61,719 nt of DNA, taken from IMG/VR virus record IMGVR_UViG_3300045999_005102, positions 1 to 61,719 of that record; one strand, written 5' to 3'. Below are positions 38,586 through 48,303 of this stretch, piece after piece. The position numbers were made by a program, and so were the translations under genes. The notes beneath the pieces were generated by a model. The model worked only from the letters and a program-made list of their open reading frames with translations. It did no database searches and was not told where the DNA came from. The stretch is from a virus. How positions within the stretch are numbered: position 1 is the first letter of the stretch; the number at the start of each line of letters is the position of its first letter.

Positions 38586-38993
38586 ATGGCAACCCTCAAT
38601 GCCTCGACCCTGAACGACACGCAGTACAGCGGCGACTGCCCCCTGGCCAACGCGCACGGCGTTTTCACCTTCGCTGCCACTCCCATCGCGGACGTGGTGC
38701 GACTGGTGAAGCTGTACGCCGGCACGAAGATCCACGACATCAAGTTGGTCAACGCCGCTCTGGGCGCGTCCACCACGGTCTCGTTGGGCTTCACCTACGT
38801 CAACGGCGAAGCTGGTGGCGGCGCGGCTGCGCTGCTGGCTGCAACCTCGACGTCTTCGGCTGCGGCTACCCACATGGGCGCAACTTCTCCGGTCGTCCTG
38901 GAATACGACGCCTTCATCACCGCCACGGTGGGCGGCGGCGCGGCCACGGGCAAGATCGACGTCATCACCACCTACGAGTTCCGGGGCGAGTGA
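38586..38993 (+). CDS. Putative head decoration/minor head protein
   Basis: A 135-residue protein rich in Ala, Thr and Val with beta-strand alternation and no charged core. It lies directly after the major capsid gene, the usual site of decoration proteins. The fold cannot be named; the role is from position and composition. Confidence 0.6.
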   Translation: MATLNASTLNDTQYSGDCPLANAHGVFTFAATPIADVVRLVKLYAGTKIHDIKLVNAALGASTTVSLGFTYVNGEAGGGAAALLAATSTSSAAATHMGATSPVVLEYDAFITATVGGGAATGKIDVITTYEFRGE

Positions 38994-39065
38994 TTGCCCC
39001 CGATCTTGCGGCCTGAGTGACGCGGGGCGGCCGGTGGCTGCCCCGTTTTTCTTGGAAGGAACCCT

Positions 39066-39464
39066 ATGAGCACCATCCCCATCGTCTACCTTGGCAACAA
39101 GGACATCGCTTTCGACAACGTCGCCCACTCCGGCAGATCATGGCATGGCAACGGCGACGTGCAGTACGTCACCCCGGCCCAAGCCAAGCTGTTGCTCAAG
39201 CACCCCAAGGTGTGGGGCTTGAAAGATCAAGCCGACGCGGCCATCGTCGCGCACCCGGTCAAGATCGAGGTGAAAGACGAGGACGGGGAACAGGTCAAGG
39301 TTGACACCGACGACTTGCGCAAGCCGCTGGAGAAGATGAGCAAGCCCGAACTCATCGCCTTCGCCTACACGCGCTGGGGCAAGCACCTGGACGCTCGACG
39401 CTCCACCAAGCTGCTAATCGACCAGATCGAGGAAATGCAGCGCGGCGAGCCCGAACTGGTCTGA
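39066..39464 (+). CDS. Hypothetical head-module protein
   Basis: A 132-residue protein. The N-terminus (IPIVYLGNKDIAFDNVAHSGRSWHGNGDVQYVTPAQAKLLLKHPKVW) resembles a short domain often found in small phage head proteins. The C-terminal part is charged and helical (KPLEKMSKPELIAFAYTRWGKHLDARRSTKLLIDQI). Probably involved in head completion. Confidence 0.6.
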   Translation: MSTIPIVYLGNKDIAFDNVAHSGRSWHGNGDVQYVTPAQAKLLLKHPKVWGLKDQADAAIVAHPVKIEVKDEDGEQVKVDTDDLRKPLEKMSKPELIAFAYTRWGKHLDARRSTKLLIDQIEEMQRGEPELV

Positions 39465-39522
39465 CGGGTCGAATAGCGGCACCGGCTACAAAATCCCCGA
39501 ACCACCACCCAGGTGACGTTCC

Positions 39523-40161
39523 GTGTCCACCATCAAGTATTCCGATCTGCTGCCGGACGTCTTGCCTTTCCTCAAGGCCGATCCGTCTGACCCTGTGACC
39601 GAGCGCGCCGTCAAGCGCGCCGTCATCGAGTTCTGCGCGGGTTCCTGGATCTGGCAAAACCTGATGGACCCCATCGACTTAGTCGCGGGCGAGTCGTTCT
39701 ACGACCTGGAGACGCCGACCGGGGGGGACATCTCGACCGTCATGCACGTAGAGTGCAACGGCTTGCCACTGGTCAACAAGTCAGTGGAATGGCTGAACAA
39801 GGAACAGCCGTTCTGGCGCCTGGACCAGGAGACGCCCAAGTGGTTCACCCAGGTCACGCCGGACCAAGTAATCCTGGCCAAGGTGCCTGACGTCACGGTG
39901 GCCGGTGGCCTGTACGTGACCATCGCGGCCGAGCCTGCGCGCACCTCGACCAGCTTCCCCAAGTGGATCTGCAATCAGTACATCTACGCGCTAGTTGACG
40001 GCGCCCTGTCCACGCTGATGCTGATGCCGGACAAGCCCTGGACTGACTTGAAAAACGGCGCGGCGCGACTGGATAGCTTCAACGCGGCCATCAACAACGC
40101 TCGCGCCTCCGGCATCGCGGCTCTCTCGCGTGCCCCGCTGCGTACCACCTCGCAGCATTGA
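39523..40161 (+). CDS. Putative head-tail adaptor protein
   Basis: A 212-residue protein from GTG 39523. Helical ends (AVKRAVIEFCAGSWIWQNLMDP and AARLDSFNAAINNARASGIA) flank a beta region (VTVAGGLYVTIAAEPARTS). This outline and the position after the head genes fit an adaptor or connector protein of a podovirus. Paired with the next gene. Confidence 0.68.
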   Translation: MSTIKYSDLLPDVLPFLKADPSDPVTERAVKRAVIEFCAGSWIWQNLMDPIDLVAGESFYDLETPTGGDISTVMHVECNGLPLVNKSVEWLNKEQPFWRLDQETPKWFTQVTPDQVILAKVPDVTVAGGLYVTIAAEPARTSTSFPKWICNQYIYALVDGALSTLMLMPDKPWTDLKNGAARLDSFNAAINNARASGIAALSRAPLRTTSQH

Positions 40162-40174
40162 CTAGGAACACACC

Positions 40175-40855
40175 ATGGCAACCGTCACCGTCGCCTCCGT
40201 CATCGACAAGACTCAGGTCATCCTGCAGGACACCACCGGCATTCGCTGGCCGGATGATGAACTGCTGGGCTGGCTCAACGACGGCCAGCGCGAGATCGTC
40301 CTCTACAAGCCCAACACCTTCGTGCGCAACACCTCGGTGCGGATGTCGTCGGGCACCAAGCAGGGCCTGCCGGCCGACGGCGTGCAGTTGATCGACGTGG
40401 TGCGCAACATGGGCATCAACGGCTCCACGGCCGGGCGCGCCATCCGCATCACCATGCGCGAGATCCTGGACTCCCAGATCCCGAATTGGCACACCGAGAC
40501 GCCGGACAACGAGGTCAAGCACTATATGTACTCGATGCTCGACCCCAAGAACTTCTACGTCTACCCACCCAACACCGGCAACGGTTACGTCGAACTGGTC
40601 TACGGCGCGGCACCCACCGACGCCACGCTCAACAGCACGATCACGCTGGACGACATCTACCAGACCATCCTGGTGGACTACATCCTGTACCGAGCCTACA
40701 GCAAGGACACCGAATTTGCGGCCGACGTCAACCGGGCGTCTTCGCATCAGCAAGCCTACCTAACCGCGCTGACCGGGAAGGCCAAGGTGGAGATCGGGGC
40801 CAACCCGAATTCAATGGCTCCGGCCAATCCCAACATCCAACCCAACAGCAAGTAA
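40175..40855 (+). CDS. Phage adaptor protein (DUF6682-like)
   Basis: A 226-residue protein: VIDKTQVILQDTTGIRWPDDELLGWLNDGQREIVLYKPN is the typical start of phage adaptors of the DUF6682 type, followed by a beta-rich middle (VYPPNTGNGYVELVYGAAP) and a C-terminal helix (ILYRAYSKDTEFAADVNRA). It likely joins portal to tail. Confidence 0.75.
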   Translation: MATVTVASVIDKTQVILQDTTGIRWPDDELLGWLNDGQREIVLYKPNTFVRNTSVRMSSGTKQGLPADGVQLIDVVRNMGINGSTAGRAIRITMREILDSQIPNWHTETPDNEVKHYMYSMLDPKNFYVYPPNTGNGYVELVYGAAPTDATLNSTITLDDIYQTILVDYILYRAYSKDTEFAADVNRASSHQQAYLTALTGKAKVEIGANPNSMAPANPNIQPNSK

Positions 40856-40872
40856 CCTGAAAGGGGAACGTC

Positions 40873-41301
40873 ATGCCCGGCTTTTCGCAACAAGTCGCTC
40901 AAGAGATCTTCAACGCCACCCTAGCGTCATCCCGCAGCAACCTCGCGGCCAAGGCCGGGGTGTGGATGAGCCTGCACACGGCAGCGCCCTCCGACGCCAG
41001 CGGCGGCAACGAGGCCACCTACACCGGCTACGCCCGGGTCAACATCGCCTCGGTGATGACCTCCTCCGTGGTCGGTACAGCGCCTGAGCAGTCAGTGCGC
41101 GCCACCAACAACACAGACATCAACTTCCCGGCCTCCACGGGTGCCAACCAGACGGTCACCCACTGGGCCATCTGGTCAGACCAGACGCTGGGCACCTCGT
41201 CTTACCTGATGTACTCCGGAGCGCTGTCATCCAGTCGCACCGTGCAATCGGGCGACGTGGTGGTGATCCCGTCCGGCCAACTCCAGATCGACCTGACCTG
41301 A
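40873..41301 (+). CDS. Small fibre/spike-like protein, family copy 1
   Basis: A 142-residue protein with the pattern GVWMSLHTAAPSDASGGNEATYTGYARVNI, then NFPASTGANQTVTHWAIW and SGALSSSRTVQSGDVVVIPSGQLQIDL. The same family recurs in the next gene and at 61106-61546. This small beta-rich family occurs in many phages near tail fibres; its exact place in the virion is unknown. Confidence 0.7.
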   Translation: MPGFSQQVAQEIFNATLASSRSNLAAKAGVWMSLHTAAPSDASGGNEATYTGYARVNIASVMTSSVVGTAPEQSVRATNNTDINFPASTGANQTVTHWAIWSDQTLGTSSYLMYSGALSSSRTVQSGDVVVIPSGQLQIDLT

Positions 41302-41311
41302 TAGGTGCCGC

Positions 41312-41743
41312 ATGGCCGGCCTGTCCAAGTACCTCGCGCTGGCGCTGTTCAACGCAACGCTCAACCCGTTGCGCGTTAGCCTGACGCCGCCGCCTGGGTT
41401 GTGGCTGGCCTTGCACACCGCCGCGCCAGGAGACGCTACTTACGGTCAGGAGGCCACCTACGCATCCTACGCCCGGCAACCGCTGAACAGCTTGATTTCT
41501 GACAGCGGTGTTGAAAACGGTCAAGGTGAAGTCCTCGTCACCATCACCAACGGATCGGCAGTGGTGTTCCCGGCCTCAACCGACACCTCTGGGCAAACGA
41601 TCACCCATTGGGCGATCTGGGACAGTGCCGCTGCCGGCGACGGCAACATCCTCTACTCCGGGAACCTGACGTCATCTCGCTTGATCGTGGTGGGCGATAG
41701 CGTGGTCGTGCCGGAAGGCAACATCGTCATCGAGGTGGTATGA
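41312..41743 (+). CDS. Small fibre/spike-like protein, family copy 2
   Basis: A 143-residue paralogue of the preceding protein: LHTAAPGDATYGQEATYASYARQPL, VFPASTDTSGQTITHWAIWD, and SGNLTSSRLIVVGDSVVVPEGNIVIEV. The two genes are 10 bases apart, a tandem duplication with divergence. Its stop overlaps the next ATG. Confidence 0.7.
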   Translation: MAGLSKYLALALFNATLNPLRVSLTPPPGLWLALHTAAPGDATYGQEATYASYARQPLNSLISDSGVENGQGEVLVTITNGSAVVFPASTDTSGQTITHWAIWDSAAAGDGNILYSGNLTSSRLIVVGDSVVVPEGNIVIEVV

Positions 41744-42750
41744 GCCAGCAGGGCCCGATCAACTCGGGGGCGATCAATGCCCTATCGTTTCCGGGGGCAG
41801 AGTCAGGGTTGTCGCTGGTGCAACTGGTCGGGTCGGTCTCTGTTACCTGCCGGATCATCGGCACCTACCGCCGACTGAACGCAGGTGCATCGGTCGCCGC
41901 GACGGCGACCACGTCCAGCAATATCAGGCTGCGTCGCTTCATTGACGCAACGACCTCCGCTGCAGCGGTGACGCTGGTAACGCCGCGTTCCAAGTCAATA
42001 AGCGCAGCCTCTACCCAAGGCACGGCTGCCGCCTCTGCTTCGATTTCTAGGCGCCTTTTGCTGTCGGCGCTGACCTCGGCAACGGCCTCCGCTGCAGTTA
42101 TCGCAGCTAGGTCACGCATCTCCTTTGGCGCAAGCGCCGCGCCTACAGCCGTCGCGTCAGTCGCCTCGCGCAAAATGGTCTTTGTCGTTGCCAGCGCAAT
42201 GGCAACAGCCGTCAATGCAGCAACCGCTTTGCGCAAGCTGCGATTCGGTGTTCAGACGGTCGGCAGCGCAAACGTCACCGCCAGCATTATTTTTCTCCGT
42301 AGGACTGGCGGATCCACTGTTTCGTCGGCTGCGACCTCAGTAAACAACACGACATTGCGGCTGCCGGCCTCCGCTGGCACCGTGGCCACAATCACCCACA
42401 GCGTCACCCCGTATCGAGGACTGCAGCAGCAAGCCCCCGGCGCGGCATTCGCAGCGACTTCTGCTATTGCCACCCGTGCGAGGACGCCAAGAGGAGCCAG
42501 CGGTCAGGCCAGCGTCCAGTCGTCGGCCAACGCGATTCTGACTACCAAGCGGTTTGTCGCTGGCGGCATCACGGCCGCGGCCATTGGATCGGTGCAAGCA
42601 GCGGGCCGAATTGTTACTGGCGCCTATACCGTAGCGTCCTTCGCTTCGTTCATCGTGGCCACAGACCTCAACATCACTCAGCCTGCGCCCACGGATCGCC
42701 GAATGGTAGTTCCGCTTGAAGAGCGTCGGATGGAGGTTGGAGAATCATGA
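41740..42750 (+). CDS. Ala/Ser/Thr-rich repetitive structural protein
   Basis: A 336-residue protein of low complexity, with loosely repeated segments of about 35 residues (variants of R-k-L-x-x-x-A-s-A-x-A-x-A-x-A with Arg at joints). The C-terminus PTDRRMVVPLEERRMEVGES resembles the end of other phage structural proteins. Probably a fibre or shaft part. The third codon bias is weaker here than in neighbours. Confidence 0.55.
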   Translation: MSQQGPINSGAINALSFPGAESGLSLVQLVGSVSVTCRIIGTYRRLNAGASVAATATTSSNIRLRRFIDATTSAAAVTLVTPRSKSISAASTQGTAAASASISRRLLLSALTSATASAAVIAARSRISFGASAAPTAVASVASRKMVFVVASAMATAVNAATALRKLRFGVQTVGSANVTASIIFLRRTGGSTVSSAATSVNNTTLRLPASAGTVATITHSVTPYRGLQQQAPGAAFAATSAIATRARTPRGASGQASVQSSANAILTTKRFVAGGITAAAIGSVQAAGRIVTGAYTVASFASFIVATDLNITQPAPTDRRMVVPLEERRMEVGES

Positions 42751-43058
42751 TCCTTGGAACCTTCATCAAGCAGCCGGCTGAAAACCTGGACTACGACATC
42801 GACTTCTCGGAGTTCCTGTCGGCTGGAGACACCTTGCAGTTCACCGGCTCGCCGCCAGTGCCAAGCCCATTGTCGGTGACCGTCGCGCCATCAGGGATCA
42901 CCCTCGGACCGACCTTCGTCATCAACAACGGCACCGGCATCAAGCAGTGGCTGTCGGGAGGCACCAACGGCGTGCGCTACAAGGTGACGCTGACCGCAAC
43001 CACCAACGGCGGCCGGATCAAACAAGTCGAGTTCGTGGTTCGCGTGAAGGACGAGTGA
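42747..43058 (+). CDS. Putative fibre-tail adaptor protein
   Basis: A 103-residue beta-rich protein. FIKQPAENLDYDIDFSEFLSAGDTLQFTG and GTGIKQWLSGGTNGVRYKVTLTATTNGGRIKQVEFVVRV match small adaptor-like proteins encoded before phage tail fibres, with an Ig-like strand pattern. Coupled to both neighbours by overlaps. Confidence 0.72.
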   Translation: MILGTFIKQPAENLDYDIDFSEFLSAGDTLQFTGSPPVPSPLSVTVAPSGITLGPTFVINNGTGIKQWLSGGTNGVRYKVTLTATTNGGRIKQVEFVVRVKDE

Positions 43059-43059
43059 C

Positions 43060-46000
43060 ATGCCCACCTTGCTTTTCAAGAACAACGCGAGCACGACCCT
43101 GTCAGGGTCGATCAACAACACCCAGACGACTTTCACGGTTGGGAGTAGCTCAGGCTTTCCTACGATTTCCGGGTCGGACTACTTCTACGCCACGATGTAC
43201 GAGGTCTCGGCAACTGTCGAGATCAACATCGAAATCGTCAAGGTCACCGCAGTCGCCGGCAGCACTTGGACCGTCGTGCGCGCTCAGGATGGCACCACCG
43301 CTCGAAGCCGCAATGGCATCACAAACTGCTTCGTCGAACTGCGCTGGACAGCGGCCTCCGGCGAGTTGATGGTGCAGCGGGACAACAATCTGTCCGACCT
43401 TGCCAACGCAGCCACGGCGCGGACCAACCTGGGGCTGGGCTCAATAGCCACTCAGTCGGCCGCCTCAGTTGCGATCACCGGCGGCACGATTTCGGGCGTG
43501 ACGTTGACCTCGCTCGACGCCACCACCACGATCCAGGACAACACCGACCCGACCAAGCAGTTCCGTTTCGAGGCCTCGGGCATTACCGCTGGCGCCACGC
43601 GAGTGCTGACCGTGCCCGACGCCGACGGCACGATCGTCACCACCGCCGCCGTGGCTGCGGCATACCAGCCGCTCGATGCCGAACTGACCGCCATCGCCGG
43701 GTTGTCAAGCAACGGCCTGATTGCCCGCACCAGCGCAACCACCGCGGCTGCGCGCACGCTCACGGCTCCCGCTGCAGGCTTTACCATCACCGACGGCAAC
43801 GGCGTGGCAGGCAACCCCACGTTTGTGCTGGCTAACGATCTGGCCGCGGCCGAGGCCATTAACACCACCGGCTTCGTGCGCCGCACGGCCACCGACACCT
43901 GGAGCGCATCGGCGATCGTCGATGGCGACCTGCCGGCCGCGCTCACCGGCAAGACCTACAACGGCCTCACGCCAACCGCGCTGGCAACCGGCTTCTCCGT
44001 GGCCGGTGGGACCACCAGCAAGACCCTCACGGTCAGCAACAGCATGACCCTGGCGGGCACCGACGGCACGACCATCACGCTGCCGGCCACCAGCGGCACG
44101 CTGCCCCTGAACAACCAGACGTTCTTCATCGGCACGTCCTCGATCGCCATCAACCGCACCAGCGGCTCGATGTCGCTGACCGGCGTCAACATCGACGGCT
44201 CTGCCGGCTCTGCGACCAGCGCCACCAGCGCCACGACCGCCACCAACCTCGCGTCTGGCGTCCTGGGCTCACTGCCCTACCAGTCGGCGGCGGCCACCAC
44301 TGCCCTGCTGGCCCCCAACACCAGCACCACGCGCAACTTCCTGCGCATGACGGGCACTGGCACGGTTGGAGCGGCCCCGGCCTGGGACACGGTCACCAAG
44401 ACCGATGTCGGACTTGCCAACGTCGAGAACACGGCGCTGTCAACCTGGACGGGCTCGGCCAACATCACGACGCTGGGCACCATTGCCACCGGCACCTGGA
44501 GCGCCAGCACCATCGCCATCGCCCGGGGCGGCACGGGGGCTACGACGGCCGTGGCGGCGTTCGACGCGCTGTCCCCTGCCACCACCCTGGGCGACCTGAT
44601 CTACAGCGATGGCACGGACAACGTCCGATTGGCCGGCAACACGGTGGCAGGGCGCCGCTTCCTGCGCCAGACCGGCAACGGCACGATCTCGGCGGCGCCG
44701 TCCTGGGACAGCCTGCAAGACGGCGATGTGCCCTCGGCGCTCACCGGCAAGACCTACAACGCCCTGACGCTCACCGCTGCGGCCACCGGCTTCACAGTGG
44801 CGGGCGGCACAACGTCCAAGACGCTCACGGTCAGCAACACGCTGACCCTGGCCGGCACCGACGCCAGCACGTTGAACGTCGGCGCGGGCGGCACCCTCGG
44901 CTCGGCAGCGTTCACCGCCAGCACGGCCTACGCTCCCGCTGCCGGGTCCGCCAGCATCGTGACGGTGGGCGTGGTCACGTCCGGGACGTGGCAGGGCAGC
45001 GCCATTGGCATCAGTTCCGGCGGCACTGGCGCCACTACCAAGGCGGCAGGCTTCAACGCCCTGTCGCCGGTCACGACCCTGGGTGACCTCATCTACGGCG
45101 ACGGCGCCAACAGCAACACCCGGTTGGCCGGCAACACCGCTGCGGCCAAGCGGTTCTTGACCCAGACGGGCAACGGCACGGTGTCGGCGGCGCCTGGGTG
45201 GAATGCCATCGTGGACGGAGACGTGCCCTCGGCCCTGACCGGCAAGACCTACAACGGTCTCACGCTGACGGCCAATGCCACCGGGTTCTCGGTGGCGGGC
45301 GGCACGACGTCGAAGACGCTCCAGGTCAACAACAACATCACGCTGGCCGGCACGGACGGCTCGACGCTGAACATCGGCGGCGGCGGCACCTTGGGCAGTG
45401 CGGCTTACACCGCGTCTTCGGCTTATGAGCCCGCGATCACGACGCTGTCCGTCGCCAAGGGCGGAACCGGCTCAGGCACGGCGTCTGGGGCCAGAACAAA
45501 CCTGCTGGCTGCTGAGTCTTCGCAGCAAACCGGCGCCGCATACGACTTCAACAACTACCGCCCAAGCACTCCGGGGCTCCAGCGCATCGTCTGGAACACT
45601 GGTGACGCAGCGATAGCCAACGGCCCGAATGGAAATGCCACGGGTTTCGTTCTTGCCTCCCAGGGCTCTCACGACCTCTGGAATGCCCAGATGTTCTTTG
45701 AGCAGGGGCAGACCGGCGATCTCTGGATTCGCGGGTCAAATGACAGCGGCGGGACCCGCGTGTGGGGAAGCTGGCGCAGGGTGCTCAACACCAGCAGCGT
45801 GTTGACCGGCTACGCCAGTGGCGCCAACTCTGCCCTGGCGGCAACCGACACGATCCTGGGTGCCTTTGGCAAGGTTCAGGGGCAGTTGGACGCCAAGGCT
45901 CCCCTGGCATCGCCTACGCTCACCGGCACTCCGGCTGCGCCCACGGCAGCAGCGGACACCAACACGACGCAACTGGCTACGACGGCGTTTGTGGTGGGTC

Positions 46001-47535
46001 AGGCTTCATCCGCGACTCCGGGGATGAGCGGCACGGCGGCCGTAGGCACGTCGCTGCGCTACGCCAGGGGCGACCACATCCACCCCACGGACACGTCGCG
46101 TGCGCCGATTGCCTCGCCGACGTTCACGGGCACTCCGGCGGCACCGACTGCGGCGGCCAACACCAACACCACGCAGATCGCCACGACAGCGTTCGTGCTC
46201 GGCCAGGGCAACTCGACGGCGGGCACCATCGCCATGAACGGCACCCAGGCGGCGGGTTTGTCAAACCTGTACGCCAGGGCGGACCACGTTCACCCGACAG
46301 ACACGTCTCGCGCCCCGTTGGCAAGCCCGAGCTTCACGGGGAACGTGGCTACCACGGGCACTGTCACGGCTCGGGGCACGATTGCGATGCAGTCGAGCAG
46401 CATCGGGGGCAACCCAACGATATTCAGTGTGCAGGACCAATCCGGCGCCACCTTCATTGAGTGGGGCAGAACAGACGGCACGGCCAGCTCCTCTGGCATC
46501 GACTTCCACACCGGGGCTACCTCTACCGACTACGACTCCCGCATTATCGCCAGCGGCGGCACGGGCTCGATTGGCGGCGGCACGCTGCAATTCCTGGCTG
46601 CGAGCGTCCTTGCGCCCACGGCGGCAGTCGATACCAACAACACTCAGATCGCTACGACGGCTTACGTCATCGGTCAGGCATCGGCCACCACCCCGGTCAT
46701 GAACGGTACGGCAGCGGTCGGAACCTCGGCGCGCTACGCCCGCGCTGACCACGTCCACGCCTCCGACACGTCGCGCGCCGCGCTGGCGGGGTCCAACACC
46801 TTCACAAACAACCAGACCATCACTGGCACCAGCGCGGGTGCGCTGCTCCAGGTGACGCAGTCAGGCGCGGGGCCGGCGGCGACATTCGGCGGGAGCCTGA
46901 CCTTCAGCGGCACGGCCCGCCGCATCATCGCCGACTTTGACAACGGCACCCTGGCGAACCGGCTGGCCTTCCAGACCAGCACGACCAACGGCACCACGGC
47001 TGTCCAGGCCATCGCCAACGGCTCGGGTGCAGCGTCGTACTACGTCGCCTTCGCCGGCTCCGACCCGGCCAATTCCGCCTATGGCTGGCTGTCGGCCACC
47101 ACGACCGGGGTGGACATCTACTCCGACAAGACCGGCACTGGCACGGTTCAGCCGATTCGTCTGCTCACGGGCGGGTCTGTGCGGACAACGGTCGGCGCCC
47201 TGGGGGGATTCGATCTCTCCACCGGCCTGCGTGAGGCCCGCGTGACGATGGGCGCCAGCGATATCGACGTGCGCTCCGGCAACTACTTCACCCGCACCAT
47301 CAGCGGCGCGACCACGCTCACGGTCAGCAACGTGCCGGCCAGCGGCACGGCGGCGAGCTTCATCCTCGACCTCACCAATGGTGGCAGTGCGGTAATCACA
47401 TGGTGGGCCAACGTGAAGTGGGCCGGGGGCATATCGCCAGCGCTCACGGCGGCAGGTCGTGATGTCTTGGGCTTCTTCACGCACGACGCTGGCAACACCT
47501 GGAGCGGACTGCTATTGGCAAAGGACATCAAATGA
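43060..47535 (+). CDS. Large tail fibre protein
   Basis: A 1491-residue fibre. After an N-terminal domain with FKNNASTTLSGSINNTQTTFTV, several long repeats follow: SALTGKTYNGLT...ATGFSVAGGTTSKTL recurs three times with about 160-residue units, and ARGGTGATT-like linkers. A pyocin-knob-like domain (NNYRPSTPGLQRIVWN...GSWRRV) lies near residue 830. Then come repeats with YARADHVHPTDTSR and ATTAFVVGQ, typical of phage fibre shafts. Receptor binding is the likely role. Confidence 0.85.
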   Translation: MPTLLFKNNASTTLSGSINNTQTTFTVGSSSGFPTISGSDYFYATMYEVSATVEINIEIVKVTAVAGSTWTVVRAQDGTTARSRNGITNCFVELRWTAASGELMVQRDNNLSDLANAATARTNLGLGSIATQSAASVAITGGTISGVTLTSLDATTTIQDNTDPTKQFRFEASGITAGATRVLTVPDADGTIVTTAAVAAAYQPLDAELTAIAGLSSNGLIARTSATTAAARTLTAPAAGFTITDGNGVAGNPTFVLANDLAAAEAINTTGFVRRTATDTWSASAIVDGDLPAALTGKTYNGLTPTALATGFSVAGGTTSKTLTVSNSMTLAGTDGTTITLPATSGTLPLNNQTFFIGTSSIAINRTSGSMSLTGVNIDGSAGSATSATSATTATNLASGVLGSLPYQSAAATTALLAPNTSTTRNFLRMTGTGTVGAAPAWDTVTKTDVGLANVENTALSTWTGSANITTLGTIATGTWSASTIAIARGGTGATTAVAAFDALSPATTLGDLIYSDGTDNVRLAGNTVAGRRFLRQTGNGTISAAPSWDSLQDGDVPSALTGKTYNALTLTAAATGFTVAGGTTSKTLTVSNTLTLAGTDASTLNVGAGGTLGSAAFTASTAYAPAAGSASIVTVGVVTSGTWQGSAIGISSGGTGATTKAAGFNALSPVTTLGDLIYGDGANSNTRLAGNTAAAKRFLTQTGNGTVSAAPGWNAIVDGDVPSALTGKTYNGLTLTANATGFSVAGGTTSKTLQVNNNITLAGTDGSTLNIGGGGTLGSAAYTASSAYEPAITTLSVAKGGTGSGTASGARTNLLAAESSQQTGAAYDFNNYRPSTPGLQRIVWNTGDAAIANGPNGNATGFVLASQGSHDLWNAQMFFEQGQTGDLWIRGSNDSGGTRVWGSWRRVLNTSSVLTGYASGANSALAATDTILGAFGKVQGQLDAKAPLASPTLTGTPAAPTAAADTNTTQLATTAFVVGQASSATPGMSGTAAVGTSLRYARGDHIHPTDTSRAPIASPTFTGTPAAPTAAANTNTTQIATTAFVLGQGNSTAGTIAMNGTQAAGLSNLYARADHVHPTDTSRAPLASPSFTGNVATTGTVTARGTIAMQSSSIGGNPTIFSVQDQSGATFIEWGRTDGTASSSGIDFHTGATSTDYDSRIIASGGTGSIGGGTLQFLAASVLAPTAAVDTNNTQIATTAYVIGQASATTPVMNGTAAVGTSARYARADHVHASDTSRAALAGSNTFTNNQTITGTSAGALLQVTQSGAGPAATFGGSLTFSGTARRIIADFDNGTLANRLAFQTSTTNGTTAVQAIANGSGAASYYVAFAGSDPANSAYGWLSATTTGVDIYSDKTGTGTVQPIRLLTGGSVRTTVGALGGFDLSTGLREARVTMGASDIDVRSGNYFTRTISGATTLTVSNVPASGTAASFILDLTNGGSAVITWWANVKWAGGISPALTAAGRDVLGFFTHDAGNTWSGLLLAKDIK

Positions 47536-48293
47536 GCGCCAAAAACATTTTGATGGCTGCGGCAGGTGCGGTGAACCCGACTTTGCCGGCAATTGCAGTA
47601 GCCCACAGTACTTCACCCTTTATCACTGCATACCCTTGGTCCGGTTCGGGGTTCGGAACCAAATACGCAAACCCCAGTACGACTCCTTCGAGTACTGGTA
47701 ATAGCGTAGCCTTCAGTCCAGATGGATCTGTTCTTGCAGTAGCTCACAATTCTTCACCCAACATTACTGCATACCCTTGGTCTGGTTCGGGGTTCGGAAC
47801 CAAATACGCAAACCCCAGTACGCTGCCTGCCGGCGACGGCAATGGCGTAGCTTTTAGCCCAAATGGATCTGACATTGCAGTAGCCCACAGTACTTCACCC
47901 TTTATCACTGCATACCCTTGGTCTGGCTCAGGCTTTGGAACCAAATATGCAGACCCCAGTACGCTGCCTGCCAGCACGGGCCGTAGCGTAGCTTTCAGCC
48001 CCAACGGCTCAGCAATTGCAGTAGCTCACTTTACTTCACCCTTTATCACTGCATACCCTTGGTCTGGTTCGGGGTTCGGAACCAAATACGCAAACCCCAG
48101 TACGCTGCCTCCAAACAGCGGCCGTGGCGTAGCTTTCAGCCCCAACAGCTCAGCAATTGCAGTAGCCCACAGTACTTCACCCTTTATCACTGCATACCCT
48201 TGGTCTGGCTCAGGCTTTGGAACCAAATATGCAGACCCCAGTACGCTGCCTGCCAGCGACGGCCGTGGCGTGGCATTCAATACACTGACCTAA
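47532..48293 (+). CDS. Beta-propeller-like repeat protein (five 47-aa repeats)
   Basis: A 253-residue protein made of five nearly identical 47-residue units, each with AVAHSTSPFITAYPWSGSG, FGTKYANPST and VAFSPNGS. The VAFSPDG signature marks WD40/YVTN-type propeller blades. ATG overlaps the fibre stop (ATGA). The base composition is clearly less GC-rich than its neighbours, suggesting recent acquisition. A surface-exposed or receptor-contact role is likely, given its place after the fibre. Confidence 0.75.
   Translation: MSAKNILMAAAGAVNPTLPAIAVAHSTSPFITAYPWSGSGFGTKYANPSTTPSSTGNSVAFSPDGSVLAVAHNSSPNITAYPWSGSGFGTKYANPSTLPAGDGNGVAFSPNGSDIAVAHSTSPFITAYPWSGSGFGTKYADPSTLPASTGRSVAFSPNGSAIAVAHFTSPFITAYPWSGSGFGTKYANPSTLPPNSGRGVAFSPNSSAIAVAHSTSPFITAYPWSGSGFGTKYADPSTLPASDGRGVAFNTLT
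47592..48293 (+). repeat. Five tandem 141-bp repeats
   Basis: Copies begin at 47592, 47733, 47874, 48015 and 48156, each exactly 141 bp apart and highly alike at DNA level, within the propeller gene. Near-identity suggests recent expansion or gene conversion; copy number may vary between phage isolates. Confidence 0.9.
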
Positions 48294-48303
48294 AGAAAAC
48301 CAA

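Noticed and set aside
40873-43058. A diversity-generating retroelement near the fibre genes
   Set aside because: No reverse transcriptase or template/variable repeat pair was seen.
47592-48293. CRISPR-like array
   Set aside because: The regular repeats are 141 bp, contiguous and in frame as coding units, with no short repeat-spacer structure. No CRISPR array was seen anywhere in the window.
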